Assembly (NCBI GenBank): GCA_964647585.1
Contig: CAZYGG010000033.1
Span: 1-47,043 of the forward strand
DNA: 47,043 bases
Source of the DNA: CAJINA01 sp964647585
GTDB taxonomy: Bacteria > Desulfobacterota > Desulfobacteria > Desulfobacterales > CAJINA01
Reading direction: 5' to 3'
Under the pieces are notes generated by a model, which saw only the letters and a program-made list of their open reading frames with translations, was not told the DNA's origin and made no database searches. How positions within the stretch are numbered: position 1 is the first letter of the stretch; every line of letters begins with the position of its first letter. Made by a program: the position numbers and the translations under genes. Positions 26,689 to 34,342 of the stretch are shown here, piece by piece.

Positions 26689-27369
26689 ATGATAGTAGCC
26701 AAGAGGAAACCCTTTGAAGAGTTGAAAGCGATGCTCAAGGACTATAAAAAAGTCCTGAATGTGGGGTGCGGAACCTGCGTCGCTGTCTGTCTGGCCGGTG
26801 GTGAAAAGGAAGTTGATGTTTTGAACGCCGAACTGGACATGGCCCGGAAACTGGATGACAATCCCATCGAGTTGGGTGCCAAGACGGTGGAGAGGCAGTG
26901 CGACATGGAATACCTCGAGGCGCTGGATGACGTGGTGGGTGAGTACGACGCCATCTTGTCCATGGCCTGCGGCGTGGGAATCCAGTTTCTGGCCGAAAGG
27001 TTTCCGGACACACCGGTCTTCCCCGGGGTGGATACCTCCGGCATGTCTGCCAACCGGGCCGTGGGCTGGTACGAGGAACGCTGCCGCTCCTGCCAGAGTT
27101 GTGTGCTGGGATGGACCGGCGGCATCTGCCCGGTGACCATGTGTGCCAAGGGGCTTTACAACGGTCCCTGCGGCGGTACGAACGATGGCAACTGTGAAAT
27201 TAGTGACGACCAACCCTGCGCCTGGTTCCGGATTTACGAGCGCCTGGCAGCTCAGGGGCGGCTGGACAGCATTATGGAGTTTCATCCCATAAAAGACTGG
27301 AATGACACCGTACCCAGGACCCTGATTCAACCCGGCTATGAAAAGCTGACGGAACCTGACGAGGAGTAG
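26689..27369 (+). CDS. metV: MetV, C-terminal-domain partner of methylene-tetrahydrofolate reductase
   Basis: Protein of 226 residues that partners MetF in acetogens and related anaerobes. GGAGGGG precedes the ATG. The N-terminal half has a Cys-rich segment (VGCGTCVAVCLAGG) and a second around MACGVGIQFLAERFPDTPVFPGV. The C-terminal half is the zinc-ribbon-like block with CRSCQSC, GGICPVTMCAKGL, NGPCGGTNDGNCE and CAWFRIYERL. That block is characteristic of the MTHFR C-terminal domain family and is thought to bind Fe-S clusters that link MetF to the Hdr subunits. It lies between hdrCB and metF in the same operon. Confidence 0.9.
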   Translation: MIVAKRKPFEELKAMLKDYKKVLNVGCGTCVAVCLAGGEKEVDVLNAELDMARKLDDNPIELGAKTVERQCDMEYLEALDDVVGEYDAILSMACGVGIQFLAERFPDTPVFPGVDTSGMSANRAVGWYEERCRSCQSCVLGWTGGICPVTMCAKGLYNGPCGGTNDGNCEISDDQPCAWFRIYERLAAQGRLDSIMEFHPIKDWNDTVPRTLIQPGYEKLTEPDEE

Positions 27370-27444
27370 GGCGGCAGGTAACTTCAGGTCGATCATACGA
27401 TAAAAATAACTGGATGCTGAATCGTTTAGGATAAGGTGAATGTT

Positions 27445-28392
27445 ATGAGCACAGAGCAGAACGGTTTAAAGTCAGGAAGTAACCTTGAGAAGATTCTAAC
27501 GGCAGGACACTTTGCGTTCACCGGTGAGCTCGGGCCACCCCGCGGAACCGATGCCAAAGAAGTCCGGGAAAAAGCGGCCTTTCTCAAAGGCAATGTCGAT
27601 TCGGTCAACATTACGGATAACCAGACGGCCATGGTGCGCATGTCGAGCTGGGCGGCCAGCCTTATTGCGTTGCAAGAAGGTCTGGAACCCAACTACCAGA
27701 TGGTCTGCCGGGATCGTAATCGCCTGGCCATGCAGGGCGATGTGCTGGGCGCATATGCCCACGGTGTGCGCAACATACTATGCCTGTCCGGTGACCACTG
27801 CAAGTTCGGTGACCATCCCATGGCCAAGGGCGTTTTCGATGTGGATTCGATGCAGTTGATCAACATGGTCAAGAACATGCGGGATGAAGGCAAGTTCCAG
27901 GGCGGGGCCGATATCGAAGACCCCCCGAAGATGTTTATCGGGGCGGCGGCCAATCCGTTTGCAGATCCCTTTGAATGGCGGGTGCACCGTCTGGCCAAGA
28001 AAATAAGTGCCGGGGTCGATTTTATCCAGACCCAGTGCATTTACAACATGGACAAATTTCGGGAGTGGGTCAAACAGGCCAACGATATGGGCCTGACGGA
28101 GAAAGTCTACATTCTGGCCGGGGTTACGCCCATGAAGAGTGTCGGTATGGCCCGCTATATGAAAAACAAGGTCCCCGGAATGGATGTGCCTGATGAGGTT
28201 ATTAAAAGACTCCAGGGTGCGGAAAAGGGCAAAGTGGCGGCTGAAGGCATCAAGATGGCCTGCGAACAGATCGAGGAGTTCAAGGAGCTGAAAGGGGTGG
28301 CCGGTGTGCATCTCATGGCCATCGAGTGGGAACATAAGGTTCCCGAAATTGCCGAGCAGGCAAAAGTGCTGCCCAGGCCCCAGGTGGACTGA
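27445..28392 (+). CDS. metF: Methylene-tetrahydrofolate reductase, MetF
   Basis: Flavoenzyme of the methyl branch of the Wood-Ljungdahl pathway that interconverts methylene- and methyl-tetrahydrofolate; 315 residues, TIM barrel. The start ATG at 27445 is preferred (AAGGTG 6 nt upstream) over an in-frame GTG at 27436. The catalytic-type Glu is in FTGELGPPRGTD near the N-terminus. Other family markers are SVNITDNQTAMVRMSS, QMVCRDRNRLAMQ, LCLSGDHCKFGDHP, ADFIQTQ-type GVDFIQTQCIYN and YILAGVTPMKSVGMARYM. It is the last gene of the operon, 76 nt after metV, and is followed by a strong terminator. Placement beside metV and hdr genes predicts that electrons come through the Hdr complex rather than directly from NADH. 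Confidence 0.95.
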   Translation: MSTEQNGLKSGSNLEKILTAGHFAFTGELGPPRGTDAKEVREKAAFLKGNVDSVNITDNQTAMVRMSSWAASLIALQEGLEPNYQMVCRDRNRLAMQGDVLGAYAHGVRNILCLSGDHCKFGDHPMAKGVFDVDSMQLINMVKNMRDEGKFQGGADIEDPPKMFIGAAANPFADPFEWRVHRLAKKISAGVDFIQTQCIYNMDKFREWVKQANDMGLTEKVYILAGVTPMKSVGMARYMKNKVPGMDVPDEVIKRLQGAEKGKVAAEGIKMACEQIEEFKELKGVAGVHLMAIEWEHKVPEIAEQAKVLPRPQVD

Positions 28393-28415
28393 GGGCGGAA
28401 GTAAATCCGAATTTA

Positions 28416-28461
28416 GAAAACCAAGACCCGGTCCGCACTGGCTGACCGGGTCTTGGTTTTC
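28416..28461 (+). terminator. Strong terminator at the end of the hdr-met operon
   Basis: A perfect 18-bp stem, 28416-28433 (GAAAACCAAGACCCGGTC) with 28444-28461, carries a 10-nt loop. The 3' arm ends in GGTTTTC, so the U tract is part of the stem and the mirrored A tract could make it work in both directions. It reaches to within 12 nt of the next start codon. Confidence 0.8.
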
Positions 28462-28473
28462 AAAAGGCTGGAA

Positions 28474-30027
28474 ATGATTAAAAATAGCACGCCCGTTATC
28501 AATATCGGCCTTATCGGCGGTGGCGACCACTGTGTCGAGCTTCTCCAAAAAACCACCTTCGATTACTCGAAAGGAGAGGTCAATGCGAAGATTGTGGCCG
28601 TTGCCGATCCGGATCGTCACAGCCCGGGGATGGTGCTGGCCAAAAAACTCGGATTGCTTGCCGTAACCGATTACAAGGAATTGTACACGCCCAGGATTGG
28701 TATTGGCCTGCTCATTACCCTCACACCGGATGATGCCCTGTTCAAGGATGTCCTCAACACGCGTCCGGACAACATCCGTATCCTTTCCCACAATGTGTTC
28801 GACCTGTTGTGGACGGCTATCATTGCCGAAGAGCGTAAACTGCGGGAACGCAACATAGAAGTGGAAACCATCCTCAATGGGATCGAGGATTTTATCATCG
28901 TCATCTCTCCTGAAAAGGACGTCCTCGATGTAAATAAAACCTTTTTAGAGAAGATGGGCTATACCCGCGATGAGGTGATCGGCAAAAAGTGTTTCGATAT
29001 TTTTCAACGGGGTGAGCAGGCCTGCCTCGCCACCGGGATGGATTGCCCCCTGAGCGAAGTGGTCCACAATCGGGGTACCGTCCAGTCTGTGATCAAGCGC
29101 TCCCGGCATGCCGGAGAAGAAAAATATTTTGAAGTGACCGTTTATCCCATCTGGGAGAAAGATGGCAAGATATCCCGGTTTATCGAAATAAGCCGGGATA
29201 TCACCCAACGAAAAAGGGAAGAAGAGGAGATTACCCGCCGCCTCGAACAGATGGTTGCCGAACGGACCCGCCAGTTGAAGGAAACCCATGAGCAGCTTTT
29301 ACACCATGATAAAATGGCCTCGCTGGGGAAGCTTTCCGCATCGGTAGTGCATGAAATCAACAACCCCATCGCGGGTATCTTGAACCTGATTATGTTGATC
29401 AAGCGCATATCCTCTGAAGACGGGTTTTCCAAAGAGGCAATGGGCCAGTTCAACCATTTTTTAGAACTCATGGAAGGTGAAACCCGCCGGGTCAGCCGAA
29501 TTGTCTCAAACTTGCTTTCCTTTTCAAGGCAGGCCAAAATTGAGTTTACGTCCCTTTCTTTGGAACGGCTGATCGAGAAAACATTGATATTGAATTCTAA
29601 TTTGCTAAAGTTAAATGGTGTGCAGGTGTCCACGACCTGCAGCCCGGAACTGCCGGATATTCCCGGCGCGGAAGACCAGTTGCAGCAGGTTTTGATGAAC
29701 CTGTTTTCCAACAGCATCGAAGCGATGGAACATGAAGATGAAGGCTTGCTGGAAATCAAGGTGGACCACCGGCCCGAAGAAGGCTTGGTGTCCCTGGTAT
29801 TTAAAGACAACGGGGTGGGTATTTCTCCCCAAAACAAGGCCAAACTATTTGAACCGTTTTTTACCACCAAGAAAAAAAGCAAGGGCGTCGGCCTTGGGTT
29901 GTCGGTTGCCTACGGCATTATAGAAGAGCACAACGCCAAAATCCGGGTTGAATCGGAGCCCGGGCAGGGCGCCACTTTTACCATTGAGTTTCCGGTTGAA
30001 CGTAAACATGGAGATCAAGATGGATGA
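28474..30027 (+). CDS. Sensor histidine kinase with Rossmann-like N-terminus and PAS domain
   Basis: Soluble kinase of 517 residues. The start ATG at 28474 (MIKNSTPVINIGLIGGGDH) is preferred because the longer frame begins inside the terminator stem. The first 115 residues look like an NAD(P)-binding oxidoreductase fold (INIGLIGGGDHCVEL, AKIVAVADPD, YTPRIGIGLLITLTPDD). A PAS domain with Cys residues (EQACLATGMDCPL) follows at about 125-240, then a coiled coil to 285, HisKA with His293 (VVHEINNPIAG), and an HATPase domain (DQLQQVLMNLFSNSIEAME, DNGVGISP, GVGLGLSVAYGI). No membrane segment is seen. It overlaps the response-regulator gene by 8 nt. The Rossmann part suggests it senses redox state or a dinucleotide-linked metabolite. 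Confidence 0.9.
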   Translation: MIKNSTPVINIGLIGGGDHCVELLQKTTFDYSKGEVNAKIVAVADPDRHSPGMVLAKKLGLLAVTDYKELYTPRIGIGLLITLTPDDALFKDVLNTRPDNIRILSHNVFDLLWTAIIAEERKLRERNIEVETILNGIEDFIIVISPEKDVLDVNKTFLEKMGYTRDEVIGKKCFDIFQRGEQACLATGMDCPLSEVVHNRGTVQSVIKRSRHAGEEKYFEVTVYPIWEKDGKISRFIEISRDITQRKREEEEITRRLEQMVAERTRQLKETHEQLLHHDKMASLGKLSASVVHEINNPIAGILNLIMLIKRISSEDGFSKEAMGQFNHFLELMEGETRRVSRIVSNLLSFSRQAKIEFTSLSLERLIEKTLILNSNLLKLNGVQVSTTCSPELPDIPGAEDQLQQVLMNLFSNSIEAMEHEDEGLLEIKVDHRPEEGLVSLVFKDNGVGISPQNKAKLFEPFFTTKKKSKGVGLGLSVAYGIIEEHNAKIRVESEPGQGATFTIEFPVERKHGDQDG

Positions 30028-31357
30028 AGTCAAAATACTGATTGTCGATGACGAGATGGTCATGCGCGAATCCCTGTCCGCGTGGCTCCAGCGGGACGGC
30101 CATAACGTGCAGACCGCGGAAAGCGGCGAGGCGGCCCTGGCCCGGATCGAAAAGACTCGCTATGACATTTTGATTATGGATATCAAGATGGAGGGGATGA
30201 GCGGGCTTGAAGTGCTGAGCCTTGTCCAGGAAAACGACCCGGATGTATCGGTTGTGATGATTACCGCCTACGGTTCTATCTCCACAGCCATCGAAGCGAT
30301 GAAAAACGGGGCTTTCGATTACCTGCTCAAACCCTTTGATCCGGAAGAGCTCGGTATTCTGATTGAAAAGATTATTGCCCACCGGAACCAGGCCAAAGAA
30401 AATCTGTTTCTCAAGGAGGATTTCAAAGAGCGGACCCGGTTTGAAAGCATGATCGGCCAGTCGCCGCCCATGCAGGCGGTCTTCGAAACCGTTATGGACG
30501 TGGCTCCCATGGAATCGACGGTGTTGATTACCGGCGAAACCGGAACCGGCAAGGGGCTGGCGGCCAAAGCAATCCATACCAACAGTCCCCGCAGTGACGG
30601 CCCCTTCGTGGTGGTAAATTGCGGCGCTATTCCCGAACATCTCATGGAAAGTGAGCTGTTCGGACACCAGAAAGGGGCCTTTACGGACGCCCGGGAGACA
30701 AAGAAGGGGCGCCTGGAGCTGGCCCATTGCGGGACGCTGTTTCTCGATGAAATCGGTGAAATCAGCATGCGCATGCAGATTGACCTGCTGCGCGTTCTGG
30801 AAGATCGCGTGTTCTACCGGGTCGGCGGACTTCAGCCGATTGAAGCGGACTTCAGGATCGTTGCGGCTACCAACCGGGATGTCGAAGCCGAGATAAAAAA
30901 AGGAAGCTTTCGGGAGGATCTCTACTATCGCCTGAACGTGGTGGCCCTTAAAATGCCGCCTTTGCGGAAACGTAAAGAGGATATTCCCCTGCTGGCCGAA
31001 CACTTCCTGCAACGTTTTACCCGGGAAACAAATAAGCGTATTGACCGGGTCGATCGGGGGGCCCTGGATGAGATGATGCTGCATGAATGGCCCGGCAACG
31101 TGCGTGAACTGGAAAACGCGATTGAACGTGCCGTAGTGGTTGGCAAGGGCCGCCATATCCAGGCCGGCGATTTGCCCTTCGTGATGTCCGATGTGTGTCG
31201 TGAGCCATCCGGCGAATCCCTACAGGCGATGGAAAAAGCACATATCGCCAACATCCTCGAAGCCAATCAATGGAACGTGGCCCGGAGTGCCAAAATCCTC
31301 AAAATAGACCGGTCAACGCTCTACAGTAAAATCAAACGGTATGGCCTCCGGGGGTAA
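30020..31357 (+). CDS. Sigma-54-dependent response regulator with GAFTDA loop
   Basis: NtrC-family activator of 445 residues. The start ATG at 30020 has GGAG 6 nt upstream and overlaps the kinase gene. The receiver has phospho-acceptor Asp54 (LIMDIKM) and the switch region MITAYGS...LKPFDPEEL. The AAA+ domain has Walker A GETGTGKG near 174 and Walker B TLFLDEIGE near 238. The sigma-54 contact loop reads GAFTDA near 219 instead of GAFTGA. A Fis-type HTH ends the protein (WNVARSAKILKIDRSTLYSKIKRYG). It is the cognate regulator of the upstream kinase. The Gly-to-Asp change lies in the loop that touches sigma-54 and may alter or weaken activation. Confidence 0.93.
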   Translation: MDEVKILIVDDEMVMRESLSAWLQRDGHNVQTAESGEAALARIEKTRYDILIMDIKMEGMSGLEVLSLVQENDPDVSVVMITAYGSISTAIEAMKNGAFDYLLKPFDPEELGILIEKIIAHRNQAKENLFLKEDFKERTRFESMIGQSPPMQAVFETVMDVAPMESTVLITGETGTGKGLAAKAIHTNSPRSDGPFVVVNCGAIPEHLMESELFGHQKGAFTDARETKKGRLELAHCGTLFLDEIGEISMRMQIDLLRVLEDRVFYRVGGLQPIEADFRIVAATNRDVEAEIKKGSFREDLYYRLNVVALKMPPLRKRKEDIPLLAEHFLQRFTRETNKRIDRVDRGALDEMMLHEWPGNVRELENAIERAVVVGKGRHIQAGDLPFVMSDVCREPSGESLQAMEKAHIANILEANQWNVARSAKILKIDRSTLYSKIKRYGLRG

Positions 31358-31361
31358 ACAA

Positions 31362-31475
31362 CCACCCGTGAAGCGGGTGGCTTTTGGCCTCCCGTCGGGC
31401 GGGAAAACCAAAGGGCAAGCAAGTGCCTTTGTTTAAGTTTTGTGATCTCCCTGCGCAGCAGGGGTTTTAGGACCA
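31362..31475 (+). repeat. Cluster of four hairpins, including a terminator-like one
   Basis: Four hairpins follow the stop of the response regulator: CCACCCG-TGAAG-CGGGTGG then CTTTT (31362-31384), CCCG-TCGG-GCGGG-type pairing at 31389-31403, AAAGGGCA-AGCAAG-TGCCTTT (31410-31430), and CCCTGC-GCA-GCAGGG then GTTTT (31449-31468). The first is a plausible terminator. The set looks like a structured mobile-element end, but no transposase is near. Confidence 0.55.
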
Positions 31476-31485
31476 AAACAAAAAA

Positions 31486-32085
31486 TTGAATTCAAAAGCG
31501 CCCAGCGAGAGGATTGTGATTGCGCCCATCGAGGGATTCGCGGAGGAATTGCTTGAGCGCATCGGCCGTGAGGTAGAGCGGATATATGGATGGGCGACAC
31601 AGGTGCAACCGTTGCTGCGTAATGTTGATTTCGCCTTTGATGCCCTCCGGGAGCAGTACCATTCCACCGCAATCCTGCAAAAACTTGCCGATCGGGCCCC
31701 GGATGATACCCACAAGATTCTGGCGATAACCGAGGTCGATCTGTTTATTCCCATTTTAACCTACGTGTATGGGGAGGCCCAACTGGGGGGGACAGCCTGT
31801 GTGATTTCAACCTGCCGGCTCAATAATGAAGAGTCCGCGGGCAATCCGGGTACAGGGAACCTTGAGGACCGAATTGTCAAAGAAGCGATTCATGAATTGG
31901 GGCACACGTTTAACCTGCGCCACTGCCCGGAGCACACCTGTATTATGCACTACTGCCGCAATGTTGACGATGTTGACCGGAAATCGGATCAGCTCTGCCG
32001 GCATTGCAAAATTCTGCTCGGAGATGAAGTGAAAAGGATCCGTGCGGCCACGCATGCGGGCAATATAGAGCGGTTGTCAGAATAG
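31486..32085 (+). CDS. Archaemetzincin-type zinc metalloprotease
   Basis: Soluble metzincin of 199 residues. The zinc site is HELGHTFNLRHC near residues 138-149, followed by C-x4-C-x-M (CPEHTCIM) and a closing C-x2-C (CRHC), as in the archaemetzincin signature. The Gly expected three residues after the second His is Asn here. The N-terminal half shows RIVIAPIEGFAEELLERIGREV and KILAITEVDLFIP...YGEAQLGGTACVIS, as in the family. The start is uncertain: TTG at 31486 has an AGGA 13 nt upstream, and GTG at 31516 has GAGAGG 3 nt upstream. Substrates of bacterial members are unknown. It sits alone between two repeat elements. Confidence 0.85.
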   Translation: MNSKAPSERIVIAPIEGFAEELLERIGREVERIYGWATQVQPLLRNVDFAFDALREQYHSTAILQKLADRAPDDTHKILAITEVDLFIPILTYVYGEAQLGGTACVISTCRLNNEESAGNPGTGNLEDRIVKEAIHELGHTFNLRHCPEHTCIMHYCRNVDDVDRKSDQLCRHCKILLGDEVKRIRAATHAGNIERLSE

Positions 32086-32123
32086 TGTTCCGATAGCTCT
32101 ATTTGACGCACAACGGCAAAAAG

Positions 32124-32250
32124 CACCCCTCCCTTGACGGGAGGGGTTGGGGGAGGGTGACGGTTATCACAGTAAATTTTTTGACTACACCGAGGCAATC
32201 CCGACAGCACCCCCACCCAACCGCCCCCATCAAGGGGGAGGAGTTTACAC
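32124..32250. repeat. GC-rich palindromic intergenic repeat
   Basis: The left block CACCCCTCCCTTGACGGGAG...GGGAGGGTGA (32124-32160) is matched in inverse orientation by CACCCCCACCC...CATCAAGGGGGAGGAG (32209-32243). Each block also contains its own hairpin (CCCTCCCTTGACGGGAGGG). It looks like a MITE or REP-type unit. Confidence 0.6.
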
Positions 32251-32333
32251 CAGATAGCGCCAACAGCACTCCCACACCTCCGGGTAGCGAATGAAATCAA
32301 CCTAAAAATGAGTGGCGTAGCAAGATAGCTTGA

Positions 32334-33254
32334 TCAGGTCAGGAAGGTTTTAACGAGATTGTTCCAGTCCAGTTCCGGCAAATTACCGTAAATATCATTT
32401 CCCAGCTGCCCGCCATCGGTTGCCAGGGGGCTGGTTGCTTCAATTTCCTGGTAAAGGCGGTCCACGGAGGCTCCGAGAAACCGGGTGGTTTCGTCTCCGA
32501 TCATGAGCGTGTCCAGGTCTCCTCTTAAGTCATCGGTATGAATTCGCATGATCCAGCCATCGGAGTAAGGCGCCTGGTTGGCGAGACCGCCGCTCTCCCG
32601 GATGGCCGGGTTGATATCGGTTACGACCCCGTTCACCGGGGAAAGGACCGGAGCACTTTGCTTCCCGCGGACAAGTTTCATTCCCGGAGTGCCCTGGCGG
32701 ACGGTTTTACCGAAAAGCGGCGTTTCAACCTCATCGAGCGGCCCGAGCAGGCGCAGGGCAAAATCGTCGATGCCGACCCGCACCATGGATTTGTCTTCTA
32801 TTTTTACCCAGGCATGACCGGCATGCAGGTAGTAGCCCTGGGGAATGCGAAAACCCTCCACATTGAGAACATCCACCGGTTTGACAACGGCGTGAACACT
32901 GTACTGATCAAAAAAGAACTGATCAAACTCACAATTGCCGCAGCGGTATTCATTCGTGCAGTGCCGGAAAGTGATGCGACCTTTCATGTGGTGGACACAG
33001 GGACGTTTTTTCAGGGGACGTTCGCGCAGCCGTTCGTTCCAGGTGACCAGCTGGGCACGTTTCCCGGAAAGGGGAACTCCCTGGCGGGCAAGCACCTGGT
33101 TTTGTATGGCTGCCTTGCGCAGGGCATGGTCGAAACGGCATTCGGGGCAAGCGTAGTTGAGCCGGCAGTGTTTCCGGCGAACAACGCCGGCCTGCATCCA
33201 GATGCATTCCCGGTCCGGGTTCCCGATTGGCTTTTCTTGAAGTTTGGCGCCCAT
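32334..33254 (-). CDS. GcvH-like (lipoyl-domain) protein with Cys-rich N-terminal half, paralog 2
   Basis: Protein of 306 residues, about twice the size of GcvH. The C-terminal 160 residues follow the H-protein fold: GYYLHAGHAWVKIEDKSMVRVGIDDFA, then VLSPVNGVVTDINPAI and APYSDGWIMRIH. Lys aligns with the lipoyl-Lys position (RGKQSAPVLSP, against K-x7-P in GcvH). The N-terminal 130 residues have two similar Cys modules: C-x13-C-x5-C-x2-CRFDH (near 17-42) and C-x12-C-x5-C-x2-CEFDQ (near 86-111), suggesting two metal or Fe-S sites. AGAGG precedes the ATG. It lies 89 nt downstream of the paralog. There is no gcvT or gcvP here, so a role outside glycine cleavage is likely. The function is unknown. 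Confidence 0.8.
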   Translation of the reverse strand: MGAKLQEKPIGNPDRECIWMQAGVVRRKHCRLNYACPECRFDHALRKAAIQNQVLARQGVPLSGKRAQLVTWNERLRERPLKKRPCVHHMKGRITFRHCTNEYRCGNCEFDQFFFDQYSVHAVVKPVDVLNVEGFRIPQGYYLHAGHAWVKIEDKSMVRVGIDDFALRLLGPLDEVETPLFGKTVRQGTPGMKLVRGKQSAPVLSPVNGVVTDINPAIRESGGLANQAPYSDGWIMRIHTDDLRGDLDTLMIGDETTRFLGASVDRLYQEIEATSPLATDGGQLGNDIYGNLPELDWNNLVKTFLT

Positions 33255-33343
33255 TGTGCGTCCTCTTTGGTTTTTCCGTCAGGGGTACCGGCCGAAGGAT
33301 TTCGTGCAGCCGATACCCGGTGACAGTTCCGGCCGATCGGCCC

Positions 33344-34342
33344 TTAACTCTTCAGAAAGGTTTTGGTAAGGTTGTTCCAGTCGAGTCCCGGCAGGTTCCC
33401 GTAAATGTCCGCAGCCAGATGACCACCGTCCGTAGCCAGGGGGCCGGCGACTTCCTCGATCATATTTTCCAGCACGCCGACTTCAGCGCCGATCCAGCCC
33501 AGGCTGTCGGAATCCACCATGAGGTCTTCCATGGCTTTCTTTACATCGGGGGTATGCACGGTGAAAAGCCAGCCATCGCTGTACGGTTCATCATTGGCGA
33601 TTTCCGGGTTCCGCCTCACCCGGTCATTCACTTCCAGGATGACCCCGTTAATCGGGGAAAGTACACCGGCGTCATTGTCGCCTCGTTTTAAGCCCCAGCC
33701 GGCGACTCCCTGGTCAAGCTCCTTACCCATCAAGGGCAGATCCAGGGCATCAGCTTTTCCCAGAAGTTTGAGAGAAAAGTCATCGAGGCCGACGCGAATA
33801 TGCCCGCCGCTTTCAATGCGGGCCCAGGTATGTCCGTTGTGGAAATAGTACCCCATGGGAACATCAAATCCCTTGACCTGCTGCATTTCAGCCGGGAAAC
33901 CAGTTGTCTTGTGAGCCAGGGTATCCTCGAAGGTCTGGTCAAAATCGCAGGTAGCACACTGGTAGTCATAAGCGCACAGCCTTTTGGGAATTCGATTGGT
34001 AAGGCTGTGCCGGCAGGTCCGGTCGAGGCTGGGCCGCCTGCGCATGGCATTTTGCCAGCTGATTTGCTTACCCTTGGCAACCTGCCGGGTCATCCCGTGG
34101 TCATATTTGCAGGAGACGCAATCATAATAATTGGTACAGCCCTTGTTGGCCACCACACCCGCCTGCATCCAGAGACAGGGGTTTGCGACCCGGGCTTTTT
34201 TATCGGGTTTCACCATCCAGGTCTGTCCGCCAAAAACCGCGGCTATGGAGTTTGAGTCGTCCATCGCGCCGGTGGCGCCCTTCTGATAAGTGGCACCGTA
34301 ACCCACTTTATTCCGTCCGCTGTCTTTTGTGCTCTTTGCCAT
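33344..34342 (-). CDS. GcvH-like protein with Cys-rich N-terminal half, paralog 1
   Basis: Protein of 332 residues, first of the tandem pair. The start at 34342 (MAKSTKDSG) follows AAAGGAG; an upstream ATG at 34405 has none. The N-terminal part carries the same two Cys modules (CLWMQAGVVANKGC, YDCVSCKYDH; then CRHSLTN...CAYDYQCATCDFDQ). The C-terminal part is H-protein-like (GYYFHNGHTWARIESGGHIRVG, VLSPINGVILEVND, EPYSDGWLFTVH). At the lipoyl-Lys position this paralog has Asp (RGDNDAGVLSP) where paralog 2 has Lys, so it may not be lipoylated. Both end with a shared tail, LPLATDGG-type then D-x4-NLPxLDWNNL. Confidence 0.8.
   Translation of the reverse strand: MAKSTKDSGRNKVGYGATYQKGATGAMDDSNSIAAVFGGQTWMVKPDKKARVANPCLWMQAGVVANKGCTNYYDCVSCKYDHGMTRQVAKGKQISWQNAMRRRPSLDRTCRHSLTNRIPKRLCAYDYQCATCDFDQTFEDTLAHKTTGFPAEMQQVKGFDVPMGYYFHNGHTWARIESGGHIRVGLDDFSLKLLGKADALDLPLMGKELDQGVAGWGLKRGDNDAGVLSPINGVILEVNDRVRRNPEIANDEPYSDGWLFTVHTPDVKKAMEDLMVDSDSLGWIGAEVGVLENMIEEVAGPLATDGGHLAADIYGNLPGLDWNNLTKTFLKS

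Noticed and set aside
28453..28473. TTG start of the histidine kinase at 28453
   Set aside because: It lies inside the terminator stem of the upstream operon; ATG 28474 fits the Rossmann N-terminus and a usable AGG site.
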